This document shows, piece after piece, positions 9,451 through 17,915 of a DNA stretch of 64,000 nucleotides (its first letter is position 1; the number at the start of each line of letters is the position of its first letter). The stretch comes from CAZXEU01 sp965207385 (GTDB lineage: Bacteria; Bacteroidota; Rhodothermia; Rhodothermales; Bin80). The translations under genes were made by a program, and so were the position numbers. The notes beneath the pieces are model-generated. The model saw nothing but the letters and a program-made list of their open reading frames with translations. It was not told where the DNA came from and searched no databases. The DNA is taken from the NCBI GenBank assembly GCA_965207385.1, contig CBDBLZ010000016.1, forward strand, positions 33,768 to 97,767. The letters run 5' to 3'.

Positions 9451-10488
9451 CTACAGGCCTTTCCGCGACCCGCTGGCAAAGGCCCTCGGTACCGGGAGAT
9501 CCTTTACGGTTCGAAGTCCTGGAGGGGCCTGGCTTACCAGGGGTATGGCATTGATGAGCGCGCCCATTGTCGCGGTATCGCCAAAAATGCCGCCGCGCAC
9601 TTCCATGTCGATAGGCGGATCACCGGTCACCTGGATGGAGTCGATTGGCCGGGAAGCCCCCACATACATGTCCAGTTCGAGACTCAGCACCGTTTCTCCG
9701 GCGATAAGACCAATGACGGACTGCGCAATGCCGGCAACCTGGCCAGCGGCCACATGTACGAAGGGCGTCGTTACCGGGCGCTCGGCTATCACGGGGCCAA
9801 GATGTTCCTCCACCTGATCCAGTTGCCAGTCCAGTCCGGCCGCCACCACCAGGAGTGATTCCCTGAGTCCAATATGGCCGAACCCGCCCTTGCGGCGCCG
9901 CGCCTCGAAGTGCTCCGCAGTCAGGCCCGCTCCAACCTTCCGCTGCAAAGGCTCTCGTCTTAAACTCGCATCCACTACACGTTTTGCGCGCACGCTCGTT
10001 ACGCTGGTGCAGACCCCTGTGGCGGCCAGCGCTAGCGTATCCATGGCGTAGCCCGGATTGACGCCTGTGCCGAGAATCACTACGCCGCCGGCTTTGGCCG
10101 CAGCATCGATTCTGCGCGAGGCTTCCGCGTCCCGCTCGAAGGGATAGCACAGCTCCTCGGAACTTGAAACTACGTGGGCGCCGGCGGCAGCGCACAGCAG
10201 CAACTGGTCCTCCACATCGGCCAGGAATGAGCCGGTGGTATGCACCACCACATCGGGCTTTGCGTCCCGCAGCGTGCCCTCCGCATCATTGCTTACCGGC
10301 AGGGCACACTCACGCCCCAACAACTCCCCCACGCATCGGCCCGCCTTGCGGGGATCGATGTCGATGGCTCCCGCCAGCTGTACCAGTCCCGACCGCTCCT
10401 TGTCAAGCAGCAGGTTGGCGCAACCGAGCCCAATAGGACCGAGCCCGAACTGAACTACTCTTACGGGTGCGGACATACGCGGGCCCAT
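9451..10488 (-). CDS. 2,4-diaminopentanoate dehydrogenase-like NAD(P)-dependent oxidoreductase
   Basis: 345 residues with a dihydrodipicolinate-reductase-type Rossmann N-terminus. VRVVQFGLGPIGLGCANLLL holds the nucleotide-binding GxGxxG, and VVVHTTGSFLADVEDQLLLC with ILGTGVNPGYAMD matches 2,4-diaminopentanoate dehydrogenase (Ord) relatives. An inner start at 10476 (MSAPVRV) is equally likely. It lies 30 bases after pruA on the same strand, so both are probably one transcript. The pairing points to amino-acid catabolism through an amino- or semialdehyde intermediate. The exact substrate cannot be read from the sequence, because Ord homologues are widely distributed and few are characterised. 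Confidence 0.72.
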   Translation of the reverse strand: MGPRMSAPVRVVQFGLGPIGLGCANLLLDKERSGLVQLAGAIDIDPRKAGRCVGELLGRECALPVSNDAEGTLRDAKPDVVVHTTGSFLADVEDQLLLCAAAGAHVVSSSEELCYPFERDAEASRRIDAAAKAGGVVILGTGVNPGYAMDTLALAATGVCTSVTSVRAKRVVDASLRREPLQRKVGAGLTAEHFEARRRKGGFGHIGLRESLLVVAAGLDWQLDQVEEHLGPVIAERPVTTPFVHVAAGQVAGIAQSVIGLIAGETVLSLELDMYVGASRPIDSIQVTGDPPIDMEVRGGIFGDTATMGALINAIPLVSQAPPGLRTVKDLPVPRAFASGSRKGL

Positions 10489-10518
10489 GTGGGGACAGTT
10501 CTGCCCGGAGCGTATATC

Positions 10519-12147
10519 CTAGGACGCGAGAAACGGGTAGCCATAGTGCTGCGGGGGATTGAACGTCTCCTTGATGGTCCGCACGGACACCCACCTGAGC
10601 AGGTTCATGGGCGAGCCTGCCTTGTCGTTGGTGCCGGATGCCCGACCTCCACCGAAGGGTTGCTGTCCCACGACGGCTCCCGTAGGCTTGTCATTGATGT
10701 AGAAATTGCCCGCAGCGTTCTCAAGCTTCGTTAACGCCTGCACGATGATGCTCCTGTCCCTGGCAAAGATGGCTCCGGTAAGTGCGTACGCGGACGTCTG
10801 GTCGACCAGCTTCAGCATGCCGGTGAAATCATTCTCGTCGTACACATAGACGGATACGACGGGACCGAAGATCTCCTCGCACATCGATCGGTAGCCGGGG
10901 TCGCCAGCCAGTATCACGGTAGGCTCGACGAAGTATCCTTCCTCGTCCGAGTATCCGCCGCCATGAATTATGCTCGCGTCGCTGGACGCCCGGGCGTGCT
11001 CAATGTATGCGGCGATGTTGGCAAACGAGTTTCGGTCAATCACCGCGTTGACGAAGTTGCCGAAATCCTCGACCGTGCCCATCCTGATTCCGGCAAGCTG
11101 GTCGAACATCTCGGACTGGATCTCGTCCCAGCGCGAGCGGGGCACGTACACGCGGGAAGCGGCCGAGCATTTCTGGCCCTGGTATTCGAATGCTCCGCGC
11201 ACTATGGCCGTCGCGACGGCCTTGCTGTCGGCAGACTCGTGGGAAACGATAAAGTCCTTGCCTCCCGTTTCCCCCACGATGCGCGGGTAATTCCGATAAT
11301 CGGCGATGTTTGCACCAATGGTGCGCCACATGTGCTGGAACGTCGGCGTCGATCCGGTAAAGTGGAGTCCTGAAAAATGCGGTGAGGCAAAGACCGGGTC
11401 GCCGACAGCGGCGCCGCGGCCGGGCACCATGTTGATTACGCCCGGAGGCAGGCCGGCTTCCTCCAGCAGCTTGTAGACATAGTACGCGGAATAGACGGCA
11501 GTGGAGGCGGGCTTCCAGACCACCGTGTTGCCCATCAGTGCCGCAGATGTCGGCAAGTTGGCCGCAATAGCCGTGAAGTTGAAGGGCGTTACGGCGAACA
11601 CGAAGCCCTCCAGGGGCCGGTACTCCGTCCGGTTCCACACACCTTGCGACGAGATGGGCTGCCACTGGTACAGCTGGTGCATGAAGTGCACATTGAACCT
11701 GAGAAAGTCGATGATTTCGCAGGCTGAATCGATCTCTGCCTGGTGTGCATTCTTGCTCTGCCCCAGCATGGTCGAGGCATTCAGCTTGTCCCGCCAGGGA
11801 CCCGAAAGCAGATCCGCTGCCTTCAGGAATATGGCCGCGCGCTCTTCGTATGGCATAGCCGACCATTCGCTCCGGGCCTGAATGGCAGCATCGATGGCCA
11901 TGTTGACCTCGGCCGCCCCGCACTGATGCGCTTCACCCAGAACAAAGTCCCGCTCATGGGGAGGCCGAATGTCCGTCGTATCGCCGGTGCGGATTTCCCG
12001 GCCTCCAATGAAAGCAGGAATGTCATGTTTGCTAGCCTTCATTTGCTGAAGGCTCGAGACAAGCGAGTGCCGCTCAGAGCTTCCCGGGGCGTAACCCAGG
12101 ACAGGCTCGTTGATGGGCGGCGGCGGGACCAGTACGGTGTTGTTCAT
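10519..12147 (-). CDS. pruA: L-glutamate gamma-semialdehyde dehydrogenase (1-pyrroline-5-carboxylate dehydrogenase)
   Basis: Second step of proline catabolism: oxidises glutamate-gamma-semialdehyde to glutamate with NAD+. From the ATG at 12147 the protein has 542 residues, the standard length of the single-function Bacteroidota enzyme. The open frame to 12258 adds 37 residues without homology. N-terminal INEPVLGYAPGSSERHSL is the family signature. The catalytic glutamate lies in GETGGKD and the catalytic cysteine in EYQGQKCSAASR. The C-terminal substrate loop PFGGGRASGTNDKAG is present. No proline dehydrogenase (putA/prodh) is visible nearby. It leads an apparent two-gene operon with the Ord-like gene. 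Confidence 0.95.
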   Translation of the reverse strand: MNNTVLVPPPPINEPVLGYAPGSSERHSLVSSLQQMKASKHDIPAFIGGREIRTGDTTDIRPPHERDFVLGEAHQCGAAEVNMAIDAAIQARSEWSAMPYEERAAIFLKAADLLSGPWRDKLNASTMLGQSKNAHQAEIDSACEIIDFLRFNVHFMHQLYQWQPISSQGVWNRTEYRPLEGFVFAVTPFNFTAIAANLPTSAALMGNTVVWKPASTAVYSAYYVYKLLEEAGLPPGVINMVPGRGAAVGDPVFASPHFSGLHFTGSTPTFQHMWRTIGANIADYRNYPRIVGETGGKDFIVSHESADSKAVATAIVRGAFEYQGQKCSAASRVYVPRSRWDEIQSEMFDQLAGIRMGTVEDFGNFVNAVIDRNSFANIAAYIEHARASSDASIIHGGGYSDEEGYFVEPTVILAGDPGYRSMCEEIFGPVVSVYVYDENDFTGMLKLVDQTSAYALTGAIFARDRSIIVQALTKLENAAGNFYINDKPTGAVVGQQPFGGGRASGTNDKAGSPMNLLRWVSVRTIKETFNPPQHYGYPFLAS

Positions 12148-12304
12148 GCCAGTAGTACCCCAAATCGAGGGGCTATCTGTTGGAACGGAAATTGAGCCCA
12201 CGTAAACGGTCAGGCTTACCCCTTGTTCACGGACGCGGCGGCCGCGACGAACATTCATATCGGGCCTGCGTCACACGCGATACTCCAGATGTCTGGCAGA
12301 CGAC

Positions 12305-13543
12305 TTGGCATTCCACCGGTTTGTAGCTCTTCGTTATCTCGCGGGAGCGGAGGGACATGAGGAAGGTCGGCGCTTTCTCCGGTTCATCACGTACGCCGCC
12401 ATAGGCGGTGTGGCGGTGGGCGTGGCTACGCTGCTGCTGGCGCTTTCCATCGTGCGGGGCTTCAGCCGCGAAATCGAAGCCAAGATCGTCGGATTTGGTG
12501 CCCACGTCCAGGTGGAGAACATCCGCCACGCTCCATTGGAGCATGCACTGTCCATGACGGAGTCTCTTGACCGGTGGGAATCAGTCGCGCGCATAGACCC
12601 CGTAGTCAGCGAATTCGCACTGCTGGGCCGGTCGCAGACGGACATGGAAGGCGTAAATGTCTGGGGAGCTGTCGAGCTGCCGTCCTATGTCCGTGGCCAA
12701 CTCGTCGACGGTACATCCGAGCTGGCCTCCGAAAACGGCTCGGACCACAATCTTGTCGTGGGACGCGAGCTTGCCTCTCAACTCTCGCTGGAGGTCGGCG
12801 ACAGGGTAACGGTCTTCTCGACACGGGGCATGCAGCTGGGCTCGGGCCTTGCTATCCGGCCCAAGGTCAAACAATTCACCATCACCGGAATTTTCGAAAC
12901 GTTTCTGGCCGATTTTGACGAGACGTACGTCTTCACGGAGATCGACGTGGCCAGAAGCCTTCTGGACTACGGACCGGAGGAGGCCACGAGGCTGGATCTG
13001 ACACTGGCTACGCCCGATTCAGCGGACGCGGTCGCCCGGGCCGTGGAGCAGGAGTTCGGCTTTCCTGTCATGGCGAGAACCATCTTCCAGGTCTACCGGG
13101 GGCTGTTTGCCTGGATAGAACTGCAAGAGGCCATTATTCCGTTCGTGGTCGGCGTGATGATTCTTGTTGCGGCATTCAATATTGTCGGGACGCTGCTCAT
13201 GGTGATTCTCGAGAAGGCAAGGGAAATCGGTATCCTGGCCAGCATGGGAGCATCAGGCAGGAGCATTCGGCGGCTGTTCCTGTGGCTGGGAATGCACGTG
13301 GGCCTCATCGGGACCGCGATAGGTATCGCACTCGCTTCGATCCTGGCCCTTGTCCAAATCAGGTACGGCGTAATCCCACTTCCGGCTGACGCGTACTACA
13401 TGGACAAGGCGCCGGTTGCCCTTGCACCGATGGATTTCGTCGCCGTGAGTGCGGTCTCGATTGCCCTTTGCCTGGTCGCCTCCTACATCCCGGCAAGGGT
13501 GGCCTCCCGCATTTCTCCGCTGAACATCATTCGATTCGGTTGA
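12305..13543 (+). CDS. LolC/LolE/FtsX-family ABC transporter permease
   Basis: 412-residue inner-membrane protein with the MacB/FtsX fold. One membrane segment near residues 25-50 (YAAIGGVAVGVATLLLALS) is followed by a large periplasmic domain (about 55-265) and three C-terminal segments starting at IIPFVVGVMILVAAFNIVG. LMVILEKAREIGILASMGAS is the conserved cytoplasmic coupling region. It resembles the lipoprotein-releasing permease LolC/E. No LolD ATPase is adjacent, so its partner must be elsewhere. Start is the TTG at 12305, the first start before the conserved ALRYL segment of Lol permeases. Divergent from pruA. Confidence 0.85.
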   Translation: MAFHRFVALRYLAGAEGHEEGRRFLRFITYAAIGGVAVGVATLLLALSIVRGFSREIEAKIVGFGAHVQVENIRHAPLEHALSMTESLDRWESVARIDPVVSEFALLGRSQTDMEGVNVWGAVELPSYVRGQLVDGTSELASENGSDHNLVVGRELASQLSLEVGDRVTVFSTRGMQLGSGLAIRPKVKQFTITGIFETFLADFDETYVFTEIDVARSLLDYGPEEATRLDLTLATPDSADAVARAVEQEFGFPVMARTIFQVYRGLFAWIELQEAIIPFVVGVMILVAAFNIVGTLLMVILEKAREIGILASMGASGRSIRRLFLWLGMHVGLIGTAIGIALASILALVQIRYGVIPLPADAYYMDKAPVALAPMDFVAVSAVSIALCLVASYIPARVASRISPLNIIRFG

Positions 13544-13749
13544 CGGGCGCTGCGTGCCCTGTCCAACGATGTACAGGAAGGGCCCACCCTTGCCGACTGA
13601 GCTATTGTGCTACTACTTTAGGCAACGGAGACTATGATCCGGCAACCGTTGGCCGCCGTGCCGTCTGCAGGGCTCCGCGAAGCCTTCCAGAAACCATATA
13701 CTGCCTCCGGCTGTTTTGAGGCAAGTTCCACTTGCGGGTATCAGTGGCA

Positions 13750-14010
13750 ATGCGCTCGACTTTGGCTACATTCAGGGTGATCCTCTTCAGCGTTTTGAAG
13801 GAGCGCCTGGGGATGCGCGAGCTGGAGTACCAGGCCCGGTCGCCCATGTCAGTCAGGGAGTTATTGGACGGCCTGGCGTCCCGGCATCCCGCCATCGCGG
13901 AGTTTCGCGCAAACGTAAGGCTGGCAGTCAACCGGACCTACGCCAGGGAAAGCGAGTCCGTGTCCGCCGAGGACGAGATTGCCCTTATCACTCCGGTAAG
14001 CGGCGGATAA
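13750..14010 (+). CDS. moaD: Molybdopterin synthase small subunit MoaD
   Basis: 86 residues from the ATG at 13750; a TTG 18 bases earlier is also possible. Ubiquitin-like sulfur carrier for molybdenum cofactor synthesis. ILFSVLKERLGMRELEY is the first beta-strand/helix unit and the C-terminus ALITPVSGG ends in the obligatory Gly-Gly that is adenylated and thiocarboxylated. moaE starts 13 bases later, making the complete heterotetrameric synthase. No other moa genes are in the window. The 206 bases before it contain no supported gene. Confidence 0.93.
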   Translation: MRSTLATFRVILFSVLKERLGMRELEYQARSPMSVRELLDGLASRHPAIAEFRANVRLAVNRTYARESESVSAEDEIALITPVSGG

Positions 14011-14023
14011 AGCGGCACGGGCC

Positions 14024-14458
14024 ATGGGGGAGGAGCGGGACTGGATTGAGCTGCGAGGCGACATTCTTAGTGAGGGCGAAGTCGTAGCCCGCTTGAGGCA
14101 TCCGGGTGCCGGTGCTCTCAGCCTGTTTGCGGGAACCACGCGGCAATTCACGGCCGGCAGAGAGACAGAAAGACTGGAATACGATTGCTACCAAGAGATG
14201 GCACTTGCTGAAATGCAGCGGATTGTGCGGGATGCGAGATCCAGGTGGCTTTTGCTCCACGTGTGCGTGCTTCACAGGCTGGGCGTGGTCCCGGTAACTG
14301 AATCCAGCGTAATTGTTGGCGCATCTAGCGCCCATCGCAAGGATGCCTTTCCTGCATGCAGATACCTGATTGACACGCTTAAGGGCCAAGTTCCCATTTG
14401 GAAGCGTGAGCACTACGCCGACGGAACTACGGAGTGGGTAAGCGGCCGTCTTCCCTGA
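14024..14458 (+). CDS. moaE: Molybdopterin synthase catalytic subunit MoaE
   Basis: 144 residues. Transfers sulfur from MoaD thiocarboxylate to cyclic pyranopterin monophosphate. Conserved LSLFAGTTR (residues 32-40), LEYDCYQEMA (51-60), HRLGVVPV (84-91), SSAHR (101-105) and the two expected active-site lysines K120 and K127 (the latter in VPIWKRE) are all present. Its length is close to the usual 150. Translated with moaD from the same strand after a 13-base gap. Confidence 0.96.
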   Translation: MGEERDWIELRGDILSEGEVVARLRHPGAGALSLFAGTTRQFTAGRETERLEYDCYQEMALAEMQRIVRDARSRWLLLHVCVLHRLGVVPVTESSVIVGASSAHRKDAFPACRYLIDTLKGQVPIWKREHYADGTTEWVSGRLP

Positions 14459-14739
14459 CCGGACTCGGCGAGGTCGGGTCGCTATTGGAGACGCCACCCC
14501 ATGAGTATTCAGGCGCAGCGATTCGTACGGACCAGACCTTCGAAGCCCTGACCCCAAGACTGGGACTAGGGTTGTCCGATCTTAAATCCCGATACATCCC
14601 AGACAAGTGCGGCCACCGGTAGTCGTCAATGTCCGCTTTGTTAGACCGAATTTGATTTAGCCAATTTGAGAGGAAGAATTTAGGAATCAATCCTTTGTCA
14701 CTTAGGACTGAAACTCAATACTTAGATTGACGTTCAGGA

Positions 14740-14758
14740 AGTAAGTCAATGACTTACT
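14740..14758. promoter_or_regulatory. Perfect palindrome, probable toxin-antitoxin operator
   Basis: AGTAAGTCA-A-TGACTTACT is a perfect 9-base inverted repeat with a single central base, ending 7 bases before the ATG of the RelE-like gene. The surrounding 14640-14765 stretch is AT-rich. Toxin-antitoxin operons of this type are usually autorepressed by the antitoxin at such a site. The rest of the gap 14459-14739 shows no gene. Confidence 0.6.
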
Positions 14759-14765
14759 CCCAAAT

Positions 14766-15082
14766 ATGAGGTTTGTCGAGACAACCCAATTCACAAAACG
14801 AATCGTTACGTTACTCAAAGATGACAACTATCGACGACTGCAGCGTAAGCTCTGGCGATCTCCTAGAAGGGGCAACAGAATTCGCCAAGCCGGTGGAGCT
14901 CGCAAAATCCGCTGGGCCCGGCAGGGCGGTGGCAAGAGCGGGGAATTCGTGTCATCTACTACTTCAACGAGGAGGAAATGACCTGCTACATGCTTCTGGC
15001 GTATGACAAGCGTCAGCAGGACAGCCTTTCGCGGGCACAAAGACGCCAGTTAAAGGAGCTTATACAGCAGGAATTCAAGTAA
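14766..15082 (+). pseudogene. RelE/HigB-like toxin, frameshifted
   Basis: Ribosome-dependent mRNA interferase family. The first frame from ATG 14766 reads TTQFTKRIVTLLKDDNYRRL and ...GGARKIRWARQGGGKSG, matching the N-terminal two thirds of RelE/HigB toxins. It then loses homology at the GGGG run 14940-14943. From there the correct sequence continues one frame over as RGIRVIYYFNEEEMTCYMLL and ends at TAA 15082. Restoring one G gives KSGGIRVIYY, the family consensus. So there is a single-base deletion in a G run, either a real inactivation or a sequencing error. The antitoxin gene follows and is intact. Confidence 0.82.
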
Positions 15083-15116
15083 ATCGGGATTGTCAAACGA
15101 AATTAGGGTGAGAGCA

Positions 15117-15530
15117 ATGCACACCGAACTCTTTGATGAGTTGCTCAGCAGTGTCCGGGAGGCGGGAGCAATTCGGCGTGGAGAAAAGCTTCCAAGTCGC
15201 CAGTTTCGCTATGCTGGTCCCGTCCTCGTCGAGGTGGAAGAGGAAGGCGAGGTTACGTGGCGCATTGGAAGTGCAATTACGGATCCGGAATCTCTCGTGG
15301 TTGATGGCCACATAGATGCCAAGGCCCTGCGCGAGGCGCTTCGCCAGCGACAGACTGCGATGGCAGTGCTGCTGGGCGTATCGGTAGGCACTTGGCGCGG
15401 ATGGGAGCAGGGCCGCCGTTCGCCGCGCGGTCCGGCACGGAGACTGCTAGAGATCGCAGCAAGGAATCCGCAGGTTCTCCTGGATGCTGGCAAAGCATTT
15501 GAGACAGCGGAGTTTAAGTCCGCAGCCTGA
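15117..15530 (+). CDS. XRE-family antitoxin (NadS/HigA-like)
   Basis: 137 residues from the ATG at 15117, which has GGGTGAGAG just upstream; the frame is open to TTG 15090. The N-terminal part MHTELFDELLSSVREAGAIRRG is typical of NadS-type antitoxins. A helix-turn-helix lies at about residues 85-115 (AMAVLLGVSVGTWRGWEQG), followed by the common ARRLLEIAARNP tail. It is expected to neutralise the RelE-like toxin by binding and to repress the operon at the upstream palindrome. Toxin-first order matches HigBA/NadS loci. The 167 bases to purC contain no supported gene. Confidence 0.85.
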   Translation: MHTELFDELLSSVREAGAIRRGEKLPSRQFRYAGPVLVEVEEEGEVTWRIGSAITDPESLVVDGHIDAKALREALRQRQTAMAVLLGVSVGTWRGWEQGRRSPRGPARRLLEIAARNPQVLLDAGKAFETAEFKSAA

Positions 15531-15697
15531 CGGCCCGTGAGCCAGGTTGTCGCGGGAAAATGCGCCTAGCCTACAATCGGCCCCCCGCAGGAGCGAAGGC
15601 ATAGGTGGCCCAGCGATTAAATCCGCTTGGCCAAGACTGGCGCAGTAGATTCTCACCTTCCAGGACTGACGGCAAGAAGAGGATTTGATCGGCTTCG

Positions 15698-16666
15698 CTA
15701 CCCAGACTGCAGGTAGCGACCTATGGACGCCCGGATCCGCGCCGCCGGATCCCGACTGGTATCGGGATCAAACGTGAGGCCCGTCACGGACTCATACAAT
15801 TCGACGTAGCGCCTTGCTACTGATTCGCGGAATGCGTCCGGGAGATCGGGGAGGATTTGCCCATCCTGGCCGGAGTAGCCGGCCGCCATCAGCCATTCCC
15901 GAACAAACTCCTTGGACAGCTGGCGCTGGGGTTCACCTTTCTTGAGCAATTCCTCATACGACTCGGCATGAAAGTACCGGGAGCTGTCCGGAGTGTGAAC
16001 CTCGTCAATAAGGACGTAGCTTTCGTCTGGCGTCAAGCCGAATTCATACTTGGTGTCAACCAGAATCAGCCCTTGATCCCGGGCCATGGCCGTGCCACGT
16101 TCGAACAGCTTGAGAGAGGTAGCCTCCAGGTAGTCGAAAGTCTCTTCGTCAATCACCCCCTGCGAGATGGCTGCCTCGCGGCTGATGTCCTCGTCATGTC
16201 CTTCCTTGGCCTTGGTGGTAGGTGTCAGAATTGGCTTGGGCAGCCGCTCATTCTGGCTCATGCCCTCGGGAAGCGCCTTGCCGCAGAGTTCGCGCTTGCC
16301 GCTGCGATATGTTCGCCACGCGTGGCCCACCAGGTAGCCTCGAACAATGAATTCCAGGTCGGTAGGCTGACACTGGACGGCCACCGTTACGTTGGGATCG
16401 GGTACGGCAACGACGTGATTGGCGATAATGTCGCGCGTGGCATCAAAGAAATAGGCGGCAAGCTGATTCAGGACCTGCCCCTTGAACGGGATGGTTTGCC
16501 GCAGCACCTGGTCAAAGGCGGAGATCCGGTCCGTGGTAATCAGAATCAGCCGATCTCGCTGGCGGTACGTGTCCCTCACCTTGCCCTGGTACCGGTTGCC
16601 GAATTCTTCGTAGTTCGTTCCCCTTATCGTCCGTTGGAGTTGAGTCTGTAGAATGGAGGTATCCAT
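15698..16666 (-). CDS. purC: Phosphoribosylaminoimidazole-succinocarboxamide synthase
   Basis: SAICAR synthetase, purine biosynthesis: ATP-dependent ligation of aspartate to CAIR. 322 residues, the longer form (about 300) found in eukaryote-like and Bacteroidota enzymes. GNRYQGKVRDTY near residue 25 (ATP-binding loop), DRISAFD (about 46-52), EFIVRGYLVGHAWRTY, ILTPTTKAKEGHDE and LIDEVHTPDSSRYF are all conserved. It lies 11 bases after a LacI-type regulator on the same strand, so the two may be co-transcribed although functionally unrelated. Confidence 0.96.
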   Translation of the reverse strand: MDTSILQTQLQRTIRGTNYEEFGNRYQGKVRDTYRQRDRLILITTDRISAFDQVLRQTIPFKGQVLNQLAAYFFDATRDIIANHVVAVPDPNVTVAVQCQPTDLEFIVRGYLVGHAWRTYRSGKRELCGKALPEGMSQNERLPKPILTPTTKAKEGHDEDISREAAISQGVIDEETFDYLEATSLKLFERGTAMARDQGLILVDTKYEFGLTPDESYVLIDEVHTPDSSRYFHAESYEELLKKGEPQRQLSKEFVREWLMAAGYSGQDGQILPDLPDAFRESVARRYVELYESVTGLTFDPDTSRDPAARIRASIGRYLQSG

Positions 16667-16677
16667 GCTATCCCGAT

Positions 16678-17733
16678 TCAGTTAACTGGCTGGTTTCGTC
16701 GTCGATCGAAGTTACTTGATTCCCGAATCCGCAGCTCGGGAATGACGCGGTGGTCCACACGTTCCCTGGTCCCGAAGTTATCCAGGCGAAAGAGCAATCG
16801 CTCGGCCGCAAGCCTGCCCACGCGCTCCATGTCCTGGTCGACGCTGGAGAGGCCCACGTAGTAGCTCGTCTTGATATCGTCGTACCCCACCAGGGCAATA
16901 TCGCCGGGCACGGTCAACCCGGACTCGCGAATGGCCTTCCAGGCTCCGAATGCCTGGACGTCGCTGCTGGCAAATACGGCTGTGGGCACAGTCTTCAGCT
17001 GCAACAATCGTTGCATGGCCTCATAGCCGTGTTCCTCGCTAAAGCCTCCGTGCTTCTTCGTTGTGCCGCTCTGGATCAGGCTCTCATCCGCGACCAGGCC
17101 GCCGGCCTTGAGCGCAGTACGAAAGCCCCTGACCCGCTGCAGCTGCAAATGGCTGTCCGTATACGCCCGGATCATGGCGATGCGCTCGTGACCCATCGCC
17201 ACCAGGTGGCAAATCGCCGCCTTCGTTCCGGCCGCATTGTCCCAGTAGTAGCAGTCGATCTCCGTGTGGTGGTGACCCACGAGGACCACCGGGGCACGCA
17301 ATGAGCGGAGCTCCATCGCCAGCTCAACAGTAACCGGAACGCCTGCCAGGAGGAGTCCGTCCACGGCACCTCTCTTGAGGACGCGAAGAAGGGTTCCAAG
17401 CGGATCCCGAGAGCCCAGATCGAACAGGAGCAGGTCCAGCTCCCGGTGCAGCAAGGTCGTGCGAACACCCTTCAGGAATTCGTTGTGAAACGGCGTCGTA
17501 AACGTCGGAATCGCTATGGCGATGGAGAGGATGTGCCGCTGCGCAAGCGCCTTTGCACCGCGGTGCGGGCGATATTCCAGGGCACGGATGGCTTCCAATA
17601 CCCTCATCCGGGTGGTCTTGGCCACGTCCTGCGAATCGTTCAGTACTCTTGACACCGTGGAGATGCCAACCCCGGCGTAGTCCGCCACATGGTAAATGGT
17701 CACGCGTCCAGCGCGGGGTTTATTGTCTGCCAT
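16678..17733 (-). CDS. LacI-family transcriptional regulator
   Basis: 351 residues. The N-terminal helix-turn-helix and hinge (VTIYHVADYAGVGISTVSRV, residues 11-30, then the YRPHRGAKALAQ hinge region) is followed by a type I periplasmic-binding-protein-like sensor domain with SIAIAIPTFTTPF and the C-terminal DIALVGYDDIKTSYYVG motif. It probably senses a sugar or related metabolite and is divergent from a MalK-type ATPase gene 182 bases away. Palindromes in that gap are candidate operators, so it may control the ATPase and itself. Confidence 0.93.
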   Translation of the reverse strand: MADNKPRAGRVTIYHVADYAGVGISTVSRVLNDSQDVAKTTRMRVLEAIRALEYRPHRGAKALAQRHILSIAIAIPTFTTPFHNEFLKGVRTTLLHRELDLLLFDLGSRDPLGTLLRVLKRGAVDGLLLAGVPVTVELAMELRSLRAPVVLVGHHHTEIDCYYWDNAAGTKAAICHLVAMGHERIAMIRAYTDSHLQLQRVRGFRTALKAGGLVADESLIQSGTTKKHGGFSEEHGYEAMQRLLQLKTVPTAVFASSDVQAFGAWKAIRESGLTVPGDIALVGYDDIKTSYYVGLSSVDQDMERVGRLAAERLLFRLDNFGTRERVDHRVIPELRIRESSNFDRRRNQPVN

Positions 17734-17770
17734 TATCCGACACGATGCCTGGTCACGAAAAGACGGGCCG

Positions 17771-17859
17771 GGCGTAAATTACGCCGTACCGCCTAATGGC
17801 ATGTTGTAGTAGCTTGAATTTGCAATGCGTCGCCGGCGAGACCTTTAGCTGTTGCGCAA
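17771..17859. promoter_or_regulatory. Candidate LacI-type operators in the divergent gap
   Basis: GGCGTAAATTACGCC (17771-17785) is a perfect 7-base inverted repeat around one A. TTGCGCAA (17852-17859) is an 8-base palindrome with the GCGC centre common in LacI-family sites. Both lie in the 182-base gap between the divergent regulator and the MalK-type ATPase gene. Function is inferred from position and symmetry only. Confidence 0.45.
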
Positions 17860-17915
17860 ATCGCCTGCCTGTAGTAGAATCCACGCTTCGCCGCATGTCC
17901 AATCCTTGATAGGGT

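Noticed and set aside
13591..13610. Minus-strand GCACAATAGCTCAGTCGGCA resembles the 5' part of a tRNA (acceptor and D-arm).
   Set aside because: The following bases give no anticodon arm, T-arm or matching acceptor strand, so it is chance similarity.
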